The notes beneath the pieces were generated by a model that saw nothing but the letters and a program-made list of their open reading frames with translations, ran no database searches and was not told where the DNA came from. From assembly GCA_016617855.1 (NCBI GenBank), contig JAECUM010033182.1:1-64000 (forward strand): 64,000 nucleotides of DNA, in the 5' to 3' direction. The stretch is from Megalonaias nervosa (taxonomy: Eukaryota > Mollusca > Bivalvia > Unionida > Unionidae). The translations under genes and the position numbers were made by a program. Shown here one piece after another: positions 35,130 to 46,640 of the stretch; within the stretch, counting starts at the first letter, position 1, and the number at the start of each line of letters is the position of its first letter.

Positions 35130-35760
35130 TTAATTGGTTTCAGTGTCTCAAAATATAAGACCATTTCTTCTTTTCAACTGCTGAGTGTTGAAATCATCTC
35201 TGATATTATTCAGCAATAACGAGATTTTCAAATTAGCTGCTGTGATGGACATATTGGATGCCAGATTGTGGTGGCCATTGTGAGCATCAGTTTGAATGTC
35301 AGATCAGCACCATTTTCATTTAGGATCCACTAGACAATTCTTTTAGTGAAAACCCATGTTGATATGCCATTCAGGAGAAGTAGCAATAAAAAGATTTTCA
35401 AGACAGCTGCTGTGGTGGCCATATTGGATGTCTGAGTGGTACCATTTTAATTTAGGACTAAGTAGACCATGGGATGAATTTGTGTTTAAAGTTTCATGGC
35501 AGTCCTCCAGGTTGTTCAGAAGGAGTAGCAATAACCAACTTGCTAATGGACAGATGGACCATGGACAAAAGACCAGCTCATAAGCTCTCTTCTATGATCA
35601 ACAGAGCTAAAAGACTGATTGGAAAATGCTTGGAGCTTGGTCAAAGCTGTCAGTATCTTCCTCATCCAGAGAAGTCTATGAGAAGTACCCTGCTCTTTCC
35701 TTCTCTTTTTCTACCCTCTCATCTTTCCATTGCATTCCATGGCCTAAATAAATAAATATT
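35130..35760 (+). repeat. Dispersed repeat, GGCCATATTGGATGTCTGAGTGG family, copy A
   Basis: It aligns over its length, same strand, with 36,840-37,530: GAGTGTTGAAA-CATCT start, AGATTTTCAAATTAGCTGCT, then GTCAGTTTGAATGTCA-TCAGCAC. Two inner units follow, each with GGTGGCCATATTGGATG and CATTT-AGGAC. It ends in a polar tract (TAATGGACAGATGGACCATG, AAAGACCAGCTCATAAGCTC). It is non-coding; the frames 35,356-35,755 are inside it. Confidence 0.78.
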
Positions 35761-36214
35761 CTGCCACCTAACTAGTATTACATCCATGTAGTAAGGGTGA
35801 ATGATTATTTTTTTCATCAAAACAATGGTTCCACATTAATTTAAAAATAATAGCGTAAATAGATATTTTAAATCTTGAATTAGCTTGTTCACAACCTCTT
35901 AAAATCAAATTAACCCAAAAATTACTTACCAAGCGAGATGTATAAAACTGTCAAAGTATATACAAAAAAGTTTGAATGAAAATTGATCAGCTGAATATAT
36001 AAATAGTTGCTGGAATGTACATGATGTAGAATGAATTCATTTTTTGTTACAGCAGTTTAAAGTGCTTATTGATTTTTTGGTAGTAGTTTATTTATATGCA
36101 TAATCCAGATGTACACGTACATAAATACCATTAACTCTGGTTATTGGTTACCAATCAGAGTAGTGGAAAAGGATTTGGTTTGGTTTTTTTGTGTTTTACG
36201 GCACAGTAACACAT
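35761..36214. other. AT-rich non-coding stretch
   Basis: I see no gene or repeat here. Confidence 0.5.
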
Positions 36215-36490
36215 TCAAAGGGGTTGTCAATACCAAATACCTTGCCAAAGGATGCAACAGGTGATCCAATGGCAGGATTTGAACCTGAATCCTTATGGTC
36301 ATGATAGCCAATGCAGGCTAATCCAATGGTAGGATTTGAACCTAAAACCTTTTGGTCATGATAACCAGTGCACCCTGATCCAACCATAGGATCTGAACCT
36401 GAATCCTTTTGATCATGATAATCAATGCAAGCTGATCCAATCGTAGGATTTGAACCTGAATACTTTTGGTGACAAGTCCAATATGCTAAC
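36215..36490 (-). repeat. 60-bp tandem repeat, four units, translatable on minus
   Basis: The units read (minus) GGATTCAGGTTCAAATCC, then TACCATTGGATCAGC, then TGCATTGGTTATCATGACCA. Because 60 is a multiple of three, the minus frame stays open and gives a 20-residue periodic peptide (GSNPTIGSACIDYHDQKDS) at 36,196-36,528. Each unit carries GGTTCAAATCC, like the B box of a tRNA gene or SINE. Amplified SINE-head sequence is as likely as a protein. Confidence 0.75.
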
Positions 36491-36839
36491 ATTAAACCAC
36501 CACAGTTCCTGCCTCCAACTGCCACCACTTATGACATGCTAGAGAACACACCAAGTCTATTCTTCATCACTGTGCCTGCCAGGGAATGACCTAAAAGGAA
36601 CCATATAGCTACTTAAACAACTACATAATTAAAATCTTAGCAACTGTAAACTGTCGATGGCAGCATACTTTGGTACACAAAAGAATTTATTAGCTTTGAT
36701 TAAATAATTTTATTAACTTTGATGAAAGTGCCATACATACATGACATTCCTAATTTAAAAGTCTAGAATAAGAAAACAAGTGTCCCTCTAAGTGACTGAA
36801 GCTGTAAACAAATTTCCATGAATTCAAGATAAGACAAAT

Positions 36840-37530
36840 TCGATTTTTTAACCTCAGAGTGTTGAAACCATCTATGGTATTCATCAGCCAGAACAAGATT
36901 TTCAAATTAGCTGCTACATTGGACATATTGGATATCAGATTCTAGTGGCCATTTTGTGGGTCAGTTTGAATGTCATTTCAGCACTATTTTCATAGACATT
37001 GCAAGAATTCTTTTCGTGAAAACTCCATGTTGTCATAACCATCCAATTAAAAGTTGTGATAATAATATTTAGAGATGACTACTATGGTGGCCATATTAGA
37101 TACCAGATTGGCACCAGTATAATTTAGGACCAATCAGACACCAAATAAAGAAATACCAATGTCAATATGATTTTCTATTAAGAAGGAGTTGTGACAACAA
37201 AATTTTCAAGCTGGCTTCCATCACAGCCATATTGGATGTCTGAGTGGAACTGTTTTCATTTAGGACCAAGTAGACTATGGGATGAATTTGGGTATAAAGT
37301 TTCATGGCAATCCTCCGAAAACAAACTTGTGCTAATGGACAGACAGTATATGGAAAAAAGAGACCATCCCATAAGCTCTTTTCTATGACCAGTAAAATGA
37401 TTGAAAAATACTTGTGGCTTCATCAAAGTTCTCAGCATCTTCCTCATCCTGAGAATTTTCCTTCTCTTTCTCTTCCTTCATTTGTTTTATTGTCAATGTT
37501 TCATGAATTTATTGTAATACAAAGATGAGT
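36840..37530 (+). repeat. Dispersed repeat, GGCCATATTGGATGTCTGAGTGG family, copy B
   Basis: Same strand and content as 35,130-35,760, with substitutions and small gaps spread throughout. The last third (GGACCAAGTAGACTATGGGA, AGTTTCATGGCAATCCTC, CATAAGCTCTTTTCTATGA) is best conserved. Confidence 0.78.
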
Positions 37531-37929
37531 ACATGTGTAATACATAGTACTATTTTCATTCATAAATCTGAAGGTTGATGTACAAGTTCAAGTAAACAAC
37601 ACCACATGATCCAAGGAGGACATTTGTACTGTACAAAAGTCAGACTGTCCCAGTTTGAGATTGGTTAAAATTGATGCAGTTTGTTGACTGAAAATGAGAC
37701 ATTTCAAATAACTAAATGATTCAATGAAAGCCTGGAATCATATTCTAGTAACTGCACTTTTAGCTACTGCATTGTTAGGTTAAATTATCTTCTTATATAA
37801 GCAATAGAGCGCAGCAATCACCCATTCTTAAGAGTTAATATCAGTCCTGTAATAGATACATTAAGGAAGCTGATTTATGTATTTAAATTAATAACTGCTC
37901 ATTGGAATTGCGTGTTTGAAACATTTATT

Positions 37930-38346
37930 TTTAACAGACAATACCATATACTGGATTATTGTGAAATTATTCAAAGACCTAGATATTTTACCATAATTCC
38001 TTTGGATTTACCATGAAACACTCCAGGACATTTTTGGGACTTAAATATTCTTTCGATTTACCTTGAATTCAAGTAAATACTTTGGATTTTAAAACATTGA
38101 TTCTTCTGTAATGTCAGCACATAAGCTCATTAGAATTTTCTTTTGGAATAAATTTGGAGCATATCTGGATTACCTGGAACTGATAGAAAATTTTAGGAAT
38201 TTATAACATACTGTAAGTTACATGTATCTTTAATTTGTTCACTATTTATTTTAGGGAAATAAATATATACTAAATTATCCAATACTTGTTAGTTTTGCTC
38301 TTTCTTGTTACTTGGTTTAAGCCCCTAGGACCTAATAATTATAACA
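37930..38346 (+). repeat. LTR-like repeat, 3' part
   Basis: It ends with TTTTAGGGAAATAAATATAT, GTTAGTTTTGCTCTTTCTTG-TTACTTGG and finally TAATTATAACA. This is the same order as the gypsy LTR ends (AGGGAAATAAATT, GTTGGCTTCACTCTTTTC-TTTGTTACTT, CATAACA). AATAAA lies at 38,258-38,263. The 5' end is not clear. Confidence 0.65.
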
Positions 38347-38768
38347 GGTCATTTCATTCAAGTTAACATACTGACATATTTTAAACCAGAACAAATCTAA
38401 AAAAGTCAGAGTAACCATCCACCACCATATGGACAGTTTGCATGTATCACTGCATCTCTTCTGCTATGCAGATTTCTGATCTAACAGAATGGCAAAAATG
38501 TGAACCTACTAAACTTCAAATATAGAACATTGGTGGAAAAATAATGTTATTCTCCTGGATAAATCTGAACTTTGTTTTTTCTCAAAATCAGAATTAAAAA
38601 AAAAAACTATAAAACAGCTATTCTAACACTCAGGATATGTTTCAATTCTGGAAGACAGATCTAATTTTAATTTTCAATGTTTCTTTGCGTATGCTGGGAA
38701 TGAGTCAAAGTCAAAATGTCTACAGTGAACCATACAATCTACAATAGAAAAGTTTGATGGTATTGATG

Positions 38769-39019
38769 TTGTTGTTGTATTTTCAGTTTTAATGTCATTT
38801 TTCAGCACATGATAGGCTATACATGGCGGCCAGTATAACTGGTGGAGGAAGAACCCTGGAAAATCCTCGTAAGAACCAACGACCCACTGGAAGCTATTGG
38901 CAAGCTTTCTCACATACCCACATTGACTAAGCTAGAGGCTAGAACCCACATGGACTGAAGTGAGATTACAGTGATTGGTAAAGGTGAGTGCTTTAGACCA
39001 CTTCATCACCCAGACCCCA
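38769..39019 (-). mobile_element. Second type of tRNA-related SINE, minus strand, with 12-bp target duplication
   Basis: Read on minus: GGGTGATGAAGTGGTCTAAA and GCACTCACC, then CATGTGGGTTCTAGCCTC (B box-like), a middle part with AGTGGGTCGTTGGTTCTTAC and AGGGTTCTTCCTCCACCAG, and an end AAAATGACATTAAAACTGAA plus a (CAA)n tail. This is a bivalve-type SINE different from the one at 13,104. The flanks ATGGTATTGATG (38,757-38,768) and ATGGTACTGATG (39,020-39,031) are the target duplication. Confidence 0.85.
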
Positions 39020-39031
39020 ATGGTACTGATG

Positions 39032-40245
39032 AAACTGATGGTTATTTGTCTCAAAACTGAACCATCCAAATTAAAAACATTTGTTCATCAACAATGACTA
39101 ATATTTTATTCACAAGAGAAACAACTTTAATTGTATATTAATTTATTGGTGTTTATAGGTCACTAACAATTTGGGTGAAGAAACCAGTCTGTTTGTGGGA
39201 ATCATTGACCCAAGGAGAATGCCAGTTGTTCTTCAGTGATTGGTGAAAAAATATTTTCATTTTATTTTTATTTTGCAAGCATGTAGAATCATATTCAACA
39301 TGAAACTGCAAGAAATGAAAAAAAAAATTAAACCATACTGAGCAACTAATTATCAAACTTGTATAGTTTTCAGAGAAGAAGAAATTACTGATTTGACAGT
39401 GATCCATTTGTGCACATTCATCTTAAAATGTACTAGTGGAAAAAACTGATTTCATCATAACAAGTTATTTCAAAGATGTCATGCAAGGTATAAAAGTGTG
39501 AGAACTAATTCAGTAGAGTGAGACCTCTAATGTTCAATTTATATCATATGAAAGGATACTTCCAGTTGCCAATTACAACTTATTAGGTAATTGTGGACGA
39601 ATACTATGGAACAATTGATAATTATTTGTGATTACAGTTAGTAACCTGATGGAAAAACAAATCAATAATGTCCCTCTCAACAACTAATTATTCATCCTAT
39701 TACAAAATATTTAATGGTACTTCTTTATTTATTTGGAAAGAATACCAAAAAGCAGGTCAAAATAGGCATTAACCATTTTTTTCTGCTTTGAATTTTCAAG
39801 CTTTTTCAGTCACCTTGATATGGTAATTCCACTAAATTAAAATATGCTAAAACCAAAATTATTACAAAAAACACTTTATATGAACTCAAGCAAACAGAAA
39901 CTGTTCTTTTAAATTGTTTGAATTTTTTTAAATTTTAATATTGTCAGTGAAGCAAGAAAATTTTGTCATTGTGACCTGATTTTTTTCAAGTTTTCAAATG
40001 CAGATATTGTAAAATTGTACATCTCTGAATTAATAGGATGTGAATGTAAGTTCTAAAATGAATGCACAAATCACATTTTATGACTAAATGGGACAGGTCT
40101 AGCTAAATGGAACTACTTACTACTAAAAAAACTTAACTGTAGTTAATTGCTTTAAAGTTATGGATAGGTAGCAGAGTGCTATATTTTAGGTAATAGAAAT
40201 CTCTCATAATGAATGCACTGCACCACAAATCAAGCTTTGTGATCA

Positions 40246-40247
<2 letters not shown>
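39032..40247. other. AT-rich non-coding stretch
   Basis: I see no exon or repeat with clear ends. A minus frame of 84 codons (39,153-39,407) is not supported. Confidence 0.5.

Positions 40248-40296
<49 letters not shown>
40248..40296 (+). repeat. (AC)n microsatellite
   Basis: About 24 uninterrupted CA dinucleotides. Confidence 0.97.
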
Positions 40297-40298
<2 letters not shown>

Positions 40299-40799
40299 AA
40301 TGTCATGCCAACTTATTGTCTGTAGTTTTGTGTCTGCCTTTTTATTACAAATTGTTTAAGTGTGCAAATAATAGACCAAATTTAATTATCATTTACATTT
40401 CATTCTTACAATTTTAATTAGTTCTCAATAACAAAAATGAGAGGACAAAAAAAATCACACATTTTTTCAGTACTGATGGTGTATAAGGTAAAAGGTATAC
40501 AAAATTATAGACAAAACAATATCAAGGTTTATTTTAGATTGTAAAAAGGAGATCGCAAAGTTTTAATGTAGTCTGCTGAACAGATGTATCATTAGTGGAG
40601 TAAATCCATTTATTTTCTCAATTCCTAAGCAATTTTAATTACTTATTGTTTTAATTAAATGCTAGCAATTTATTCAAATACTTTGCCATATATTACATAT
40701 ATGAATCCTTGTACACTTGAAATCATGTTATTTTTATCATATAAATTTTTTTGTGGCTTGCTGAATAATCACATACTTGTAAGTACATGTACTGAAATT

Positions 40800-41543
40800 C
40801 ATTAATTGGGGAAAGAATAAAATAATTTATTTCCCTATCATACAAAGTGAAATTTTAAAAGAAACTTACGAGTACTGTGAATTAAATCCTGGATAATCCT
40901 AAAGGTTCATCACAAGTCCAAAAAGGATAGATTGTTCTGTGGTGTTTCCAATAAATTCCAATTCTGAATGTGTTGATATGCCAATATTCTCAATGTGCTG
41001 ATGTGCCAACATTCTTGATGTATCACAATGATATAATCCCAAAATGTCCTTGAATTAATTCACATTAATCTCAAAATAATGTTTGAGTCCAAAGGTCAAT
41101 AAGGACTTTGTCATTCATATGAATAATTTAAATATTAAATAAACCCTCTCAAATTATAACTGAACACAACTAAAAAACTGATTCCACTAGACAGATGTTA
41201 AAACAGGAATGAAGAATTCTGTGATGTAAACAACTTTCTATGCAGACTGTCACCTGATTTATGATGCAACAGAAATTTCCATCCATTTCATAAACAAAGT
41301 CGGGTCTGCGTACTTAAATTTTAGCAAACTACCTGGCAACAATCAAGCAGACCATGATTTTTTCCAAAGGGAAAACCAATGTTCTGAATTCAAATCCAAG
41401 TAAACATGTTTACAAATATCATTTTACTGCATTAATCTACAATCATGGGCAAAACTTATCTCTGTAATATGTTGTTTACAAATGACCATTACAATCTACA
41501 ATAATGTAAAAATGTTCAACAAAAATTATGGACATACATTACA
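40800..41543 (-). repeat. LTR-like repeat, same family as the solo LTR at 9,798
   Basis: Landmarks appear in the same order as in 9,798-10,637: AATAATTTATTTCCCTA, AATTAAATCC, TCCAATTCTGAATGTGTTGA, GTGCTGATGTGCCAACA, and GTTTACAAAT near the other end. The outer end at 41,543 reads ACATTACA (TAACA in better copies). The 3' terminus is not recognisable and no target duplication is seen. Confidence 0.68.
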
Positions 41544-41998
41544 GGGTCTTGAACTTAGTATTATGTACCAAACACAAATTCCATGAAAACTGGTGCACCA
41601 TAAGAAATAATGAATTGAAAATACTGTGGTTGTTGCATAAAGATAATATTAGTTGCAAAGATAACTCTCTGTCCTTTGGGGAGATTATCTTTATTTTCAC
41701 CTGAAATGGGGGAGGGGCTGGAAAGAGTTACAACTGCATCCAGCCAAATCTGTTTCAGAGAGATTTTTGTCATGCCAGATGCTTCGATGTATAAAAGACA
41801 TTGTTTTTGACTTGCTATTTTTCCTGTGCAAAAGCAGATTGGTAGAAATTTGATATTTTTGTATCTTTTTCGATTTTAGCTTTCTAGACACATGATTTCC
41901 GCATCATGGCCTTACTTTTGTGTGAATCTCAAACTCACCCTACTATTTGCAAAGGTTCATCTGTATGCTATTCAAACAAGTCACTTAAGACTAATGGC
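41544..41998. other. Non-coding stretch
   Basis: Two overlapping short minus frames (41,561-41,891) show no motif. It is treated as intron. Confidence 0.45.
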
Positions 41999-42778
41999 AA
42001 GAAATCTAAAATCTGGACACAAACTTTGGTTCCATAATTGACAATTTTTATGCAAGCAAAACAAATTCTGGTCTCAAAAGTGTAGCTTTCTGGGCTGTAT
42101 TTTTTTAAAGCATGTCTACATTACTTGGTATTATTGTGGAGCTGCATTGTTCCGAGTTTGTTTAATACCACCTGCTTCAGTCCATCATGAGTTGTGATGA
42201 TGCCACTAAACACAATGCAAAAGCACAGCATGCAGGGATAATAAATTAAACAAACTTGGACTGTACACCATGCATGGCTACATGCTTTGATGCTTAAGAA
42301 ATTTCCTTAACTTTAATAAAATAATTTCCAGGCAAGTGCCTTTCCATTATATTATTCTTAATTTATAAAGCATTTATAATGACATAAAGTCTAAAATCTG
42401 GACACAAATCCTGGCTTCAGAACTGACAAAATTTTGCAAGCAAACAAAACAAGAATAAAAACTGGTCTTAAAAATGTAGCTTTTTGGCCAGTATTTCTGT
42501 AAGCAAGTCTACATTACTTAGTATTATTGCAGAGCTGCATCATTACCCTTTTCTTTGATTCCTAAATTTCTTTAACATCACTTTATTTTGTCCAACATCA
42601 ATTATAATGATGCCACAAAGCTCTAAACATGATGCAAAAATGCAGAGGATAATAAAACAAACTTGGACTGTATGCTCCACATCGCTGCATACTTTGATAC
42701 TGAAGAAATTTCTTTAACTGTGGTCAAATAATTTCAAAGCAAGTGACTTACCATTATAATATTCTTAACTTATAAAAC
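41999..42778 (+). repeat. Direct tandem duplication, about 385 bp x 2
   Basis: The first copy (42,003-42,375) and second copy (42,386-42,775) share TCTAAAATCTGGACACAAA, TCTACATTACTTRGTATTAT, AAACAAACTTGGACTGTA and TTATAATATTCTTAA-TTATAAA in order, with about 15-20 percent differences. The second copy ends about 30 bp from the donor of the exon at 42,809, so the duplication sits directly inside the following intron. Confidence 0.82.
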
Positions 42779-42808
42779 CTAGAATAAGAAAATCTGACTG
42801 ATAAATAC

Positions 42809-43207
42809 CTCTGTCTTGGTTATAATTGTCATCCTCATCCTGAAAAATCCGTGAACTTGATGGGTTATACACTGAGACATATTTTCCATTTTTCTTTTTT
42901 CTTTTTCCATTTTTGTCTTCCTTTGGAGTTCTTGGGGATTGTGTGCAATGAATTTGTACATTTCTCTTTTCAACTGGCATCCTTCCACCTGATGAATTTG
43001 ATCCACCTACTTTAATATTACTTCTAGCTTGACTCTGCAAGGATCTCAGATGAAAGACCTTTACTATGGCATCTGTGACTTCTGGATGAACATTTACTAC
43101 CTGGATATCTTCCACACAAATTCCTGTAACCACTCGGGAGTTGGTAAGTCCCTCAAACAAGCAGTTACAGCAACACTCTAAATTCAGTTCATCATTCACA
43201 AACATTC
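42809..43207 (-). CDS. Internal exon with a Cys-rich start and a basic linker
   Basis: On minus the acceptor is TTTTTCACTTTAG (exon from 43,207) and the donor is GACAGAG|GTATTTATC (exon end 42,809). Both are phase 1, giving 399 bp (133 codons). The peptide starts MFVNDELNLECCCNCLFEG, then has a hydrophobic-alternating stretch (SRVVTGICVEDIQVVNVHPE), followed by Ser/Gly-rich and Lys-rich segments. One segment (EDKNGKRKKKNGKY) looks like a nuclear localisation signal. It ends acidic (DEDDNYNQDR). Joining to the acceptor at 34,635 is in phase and would fuse this segment to the RING-RING end. I do not recognise the domain. Confidence 0.7.
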
Positions 43208-43345
43208 CTAAAGTGAAAAAGAACCACCAGCTAGAACTAAAATACCACTCCAAATACTATGCAAACATTCATAAAGTGAAAAAAAAACCTGAGCTGGAAC
43301 TAAAACACTGGTACAAATTCTGTGCATACAATCCTAAAGTAAAAA
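43200..43345 (+). repeat. 63-bp tandem repeat containing the splice acceptor of the exon
   Basis: AAACATTCCTAAAGTGAAAA at 43,200, AAACATTCATAAAGTGAAAA at 43,263 and ATACAATCCTAAAGTAAAAA at 43,326 are three starts of a 63-bp period; the third unit is partial. On minus these are the polypyrimidine tract and acceptor: TTTAG in units 1 and 3, TTTAT in unit 2. The first unit's acceptor is the one used in the exon model. Confidence 0.85.
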
Positions 43346-43469
43346 TTGACTTGTCCTAAATTCTGCTCTCCTTCATTATAATGATGCCCATGGGATCCAT
43401 TAAGGATATTGCCTTATAGTGAGGCCACATTGTAATGAGGTACATTATACATGTAATTTTATTACCCCA

Positions 43470-46152
43470 ATCCACTGTGAAATTGTAGAAGCTGAAATAT
43501 CAAGTAAACCTTTACTAGGGAGAAAAAGAATCTTCTGACATCTCCTTCTTCCTTTATAGGCTACCAAATAAAATTGTACAGCCCTAACAAAAGTTTATCT
43601 TGATCATTCCCAGATAAGAGATGACTGAGAGTGGGCATCTCAACTGGGAGTGGAGCAACAGTGGAAGCTGGGTTTTTCTAAAATAACTGGCTGGCAAAGG
43701 AGGGAAACCAACTCATAATTGCCATTGAATCTGATACAGCACTGCTCTATCCATCAGGCATGACTCTTGCTCCTTCATCTTGCAGACACTAAGCAAGCAA
43801 TAAAGGTGTCTGAGGGCAAGGTTCTCAAAAGTAGCCTCACCCAAAGGTTCATGGGAGGTGTTTATTAAGAGACCACAAGACACAAGAAAGGCTCAGTTTA
43901 GGCATTAGAGGGTGAGACACTTTTATTTGAAGCTTGAAATACCTGATCAGGTCTGCTAAATAAATAATAAATTAACAGATCTCCTGATAATTTGGCATTC
44001 AGAAACTCTTAGAGTGTGGGAATGGGCTGCACAATAGCCATTAACAGTAATAGTAGAAATCAAGCCTCAAGTCTCTTCAAAAGGAAGAGGAGATAATCAA
44101 CTACTGTACTCAAGGAGGGACAGCTGGGATGGACATGTTTTCTATTACCCATTGAAATGCCCACTTAAGCCAATTCAGGATCTGATGAGAGCAGTTCAGT
44201 GGTCCAAGAAGGGGTATGAACCTTATACAGTGTAGGTACAAGCAGATACTAAGGGTCACAAAGTTGCTTGGATGACTGACCACGCCCTTCATTTTATCCA
44301 GCAAAGTTCTGGTTTTTGTTAAACTTTTGAGAGAGCTCCTTATATTGTAACTGAGTGCAGAAGAAATAATAGATCTGGTTGAGTATTTGCCCTAGAAAGT
44401 TTTTCCAAACCGAAGAGAATTTCATAGTCACCAGAACCTGACAGTTTGCAACACAGGTCACTGGGCAAGTGTTAAATCTTGTTTACCACTTTATCAAAAG
44501 ACCATCTCTTTCCATCCCCTGCTTCCTTAGCCAATGAGAATAGGCAGAGCAGCCAAAGGGAGGTGGTGTCACATTAGTCTGTTCTGTATCAAACTTGTGC
44601 ACAACAATAAGGACAGAAAGGACACCTTTGTCCCACTTTCTCTCCTGGGAAGCAGCACTATGTAACCCAATGTATTTCTACTGCTGCAGATAAGACTTGA
44701 AGGAAGAGAAACTTGAACCAGTAACTCCTATGGAGTTAATAGTATGTCCTTAGCAATGGACTCAGCAGGTAGGTAAGTAGCCCAAAAGCTACAAGAAGGT
44801 CTATCCACTCCATCTTTTCTGACACTACTTTCTGAGACAAAGTAGGTTCATGACCCACATTAACAAACTCACTATCATGCAGCCAATGTCCAGAAGAAAA
44901 TTGCTGCATGTAGGAAAAGGTGGCTCACTTCCTTGCAGTGCAAGGCCCCATATCCTGCAGTGGTTTAGAGGGGTAATACTGGAAAGGGGATGACAATCTG
45001 ATCCCCTTCCATAATCTGGCATCTGTAAGTTGTTTCCAATGTTCCCACAAGATGAAATGGCAGTCTGGAGGGGGACTTATCCCTGTACAATAGGGACTCC
45101 AATGCCCTGTGCCCAGTCACCGCAAAAAACATTCAGGCAGATCAGATCTAATCTCTCCCCTCACTATTGGAGTTTGATCTCATTGCAGATAATGGATCCC
45201 AGGAACTAAAAGAGTACTGCTCCCTCTTTATGGAGGTCACTCACTTTCAGCCCACACTGTGCTGTGGGTGAGCAATCGGTGCTACTCCCCATTCATGGGA
45301 GGGTGTTACTCTCTGCCATTTTGGATGAAAGAGGGTGCTCTCCTCCCTAAGGAGATGGTGCAACTCTCTTTCTCCCTCTCTCTTACTGGAAAAGAGAGGG
45401 TGCTGCTCCCCTCTCACAGGAGGGCACACCTTGTTCTCTACCCTCTCAAAATAAGGAGAGTACTGTTTCTCCCCAATGGGAAGACATGAGTCACCTTCAC
45501 ACGTTTATTACATCCTTAAGGAGTGGGCCCACTAATCCTAATAATCTCCAAAGCGACTTTGAAAATCCTTCTCTCAGACCCAAGTATATCCTCCTATGGA
45601 CTTGATAGACTGTACTTAGCAGTGGTCTCCTGTGGAGACACAAGGGAATGAGAACTCTGAAAATTTTGAAGAAAGGAAAGGACTGCAATTATGCAAGGAT
45701 AGGGGAAATTTCACACACTACCTACCCTAGGTAGGAAAATGCACAATCAAATTAGTTTTTCTTTAATCACTAATGCTCTCTGAAAAAGAAGTATTAAATG
45801 CAAAGCCATGCACAACTCCTTTTTCAAAAGTAATTTAACTGAGATAAAATTTGGGTTTAATTCATATATCTATGAGAACATGTAAACAGTATCATGTACA
45901 AAAAATTCACTCATTAATCCCTCAAGCGACAAATCTTCTTGATCTCAACATTGCAGACATTACATCCATCTGACCAAGAAAAGAATGAAGGAGTACAAAT
46001 GGGTAATGAAAGTGTGTGGTGTCCCAGTATTTTGGAATCTTCTGGCTCAGCCTCAAATGGAAAGATGAATTCTTGTCATATTGTTGGGATAATCTGCGCT
46101 CAGTCAAGTACCAGCATGTAATAGCAATAGGTATGGAATAACTGATACAAAA
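43470..46152 (-). mobile_element. Degraded, internally deleted DIRS element
   Basis: From 43,470 to about 44,330 it aligns with the tyrosine-recombinase part of the DIRS at 53,060-53,750 (GAAATTGTAG-AGCTGAAAT, CAAAGGAGGGAAAC, AAGCCTCAC-CAA-GGTTCATGGG). From about 44,345 it aligns with the gag part near 56,530-56,900 (AGATCTGGTTGAG, TATCAAAAGACCATC, GACAATCTGATCCCC). The RT/RNase H middle is missing. At the right edge AATAGCAATAGGTATGGAATAAC (46,112 onward) resembles the DIRS terminus at 57,935, though weakly. It is a non-autonomous derivative. Short minus frames at 44,110-46,182 are its remains. Confidence 0.72.
45205..45490 (+). repeat. Diverged tandem repeat in the leader of the degraded DIRS
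   Basis: About six units of 40-55 bp are built on GAGGGTGCTACTCC-CTCATGGGAG, such as GGAGGGTGTTACTCTCTGCC, AGAGGGTGCTCTCCTCCC and GAGAGGGTGCTGCTCCCCTC. The array is GC-richer than the surroundings. Minus and plus frames in it (45,247-45,489) come from the repetition. Confidence 0.65.
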
Positions 46153-46244
46153 GTCAGTATTTGTTTCTTGCCAAAAAAGCATTCACAATGTTTGATTACA
46201 ACCCTTACTCCTGAAAAAACAAATCATCCAAGAGATTTGGCAAA

Positions 46245-46640
46245 GGTATATAGTCTTGAACAAAAGTTATTTCTTGGAAACAAAAAACTGGCAGACCAAT
46301 GGCCAGATAAACAGATAGCTAGCCAGCCTGCAGGGCAATGTTGTAACCTTCTGCAAACATTAAAATAGAAAGAATGCCCAATCAGATGGAAAGATAAGTT
46401 TTATTGCTTCCACCTGAACCTCTCATCAAAAAGCAGTTTTCTTGAAACATCTTAAGCAACTAACCTGAGCCCAGAATTTGGTTATAGCCATTCATAGTAT
46501 TCTAGTCTAAAACTAATGTTCTTTAATCATTATAATGTACAGTATTTCTGTCATTTTGTTATTGCTGCATCTTTTATATATGGTTTCACACTATTTAGGT
46601 ACTACTTACATGTACCATATCCAAATGTAAATATTGTTTG
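46245..46640 (+). repeat. Dispersed repeat, paralogue of 32,340-32,890
   Basis: It shares AGGGCAATGTTGTAACCT, CAGATGGAAAGATAAGTTTT, ATTGCTTCCACCTGAACCTC and GGTTTCACACTATTTAGG with the copy at 32.5 kb in the same order and orientation. Confidence 0.65.

Noticed and set aside
37773..38346. Complete solo LTR starting at TGTTAGG (37,773)
   Set aside because: The flanks do not form a target duplication and the 5' half does not align with the other LTRs, so only the 3' part is annotated.
45247..45489. Overlapping frames on both strands in a GC-richer patch
   Set aside because: The patch is a tandem repeat in a DIRS leader, which keeps frames open by repetition.
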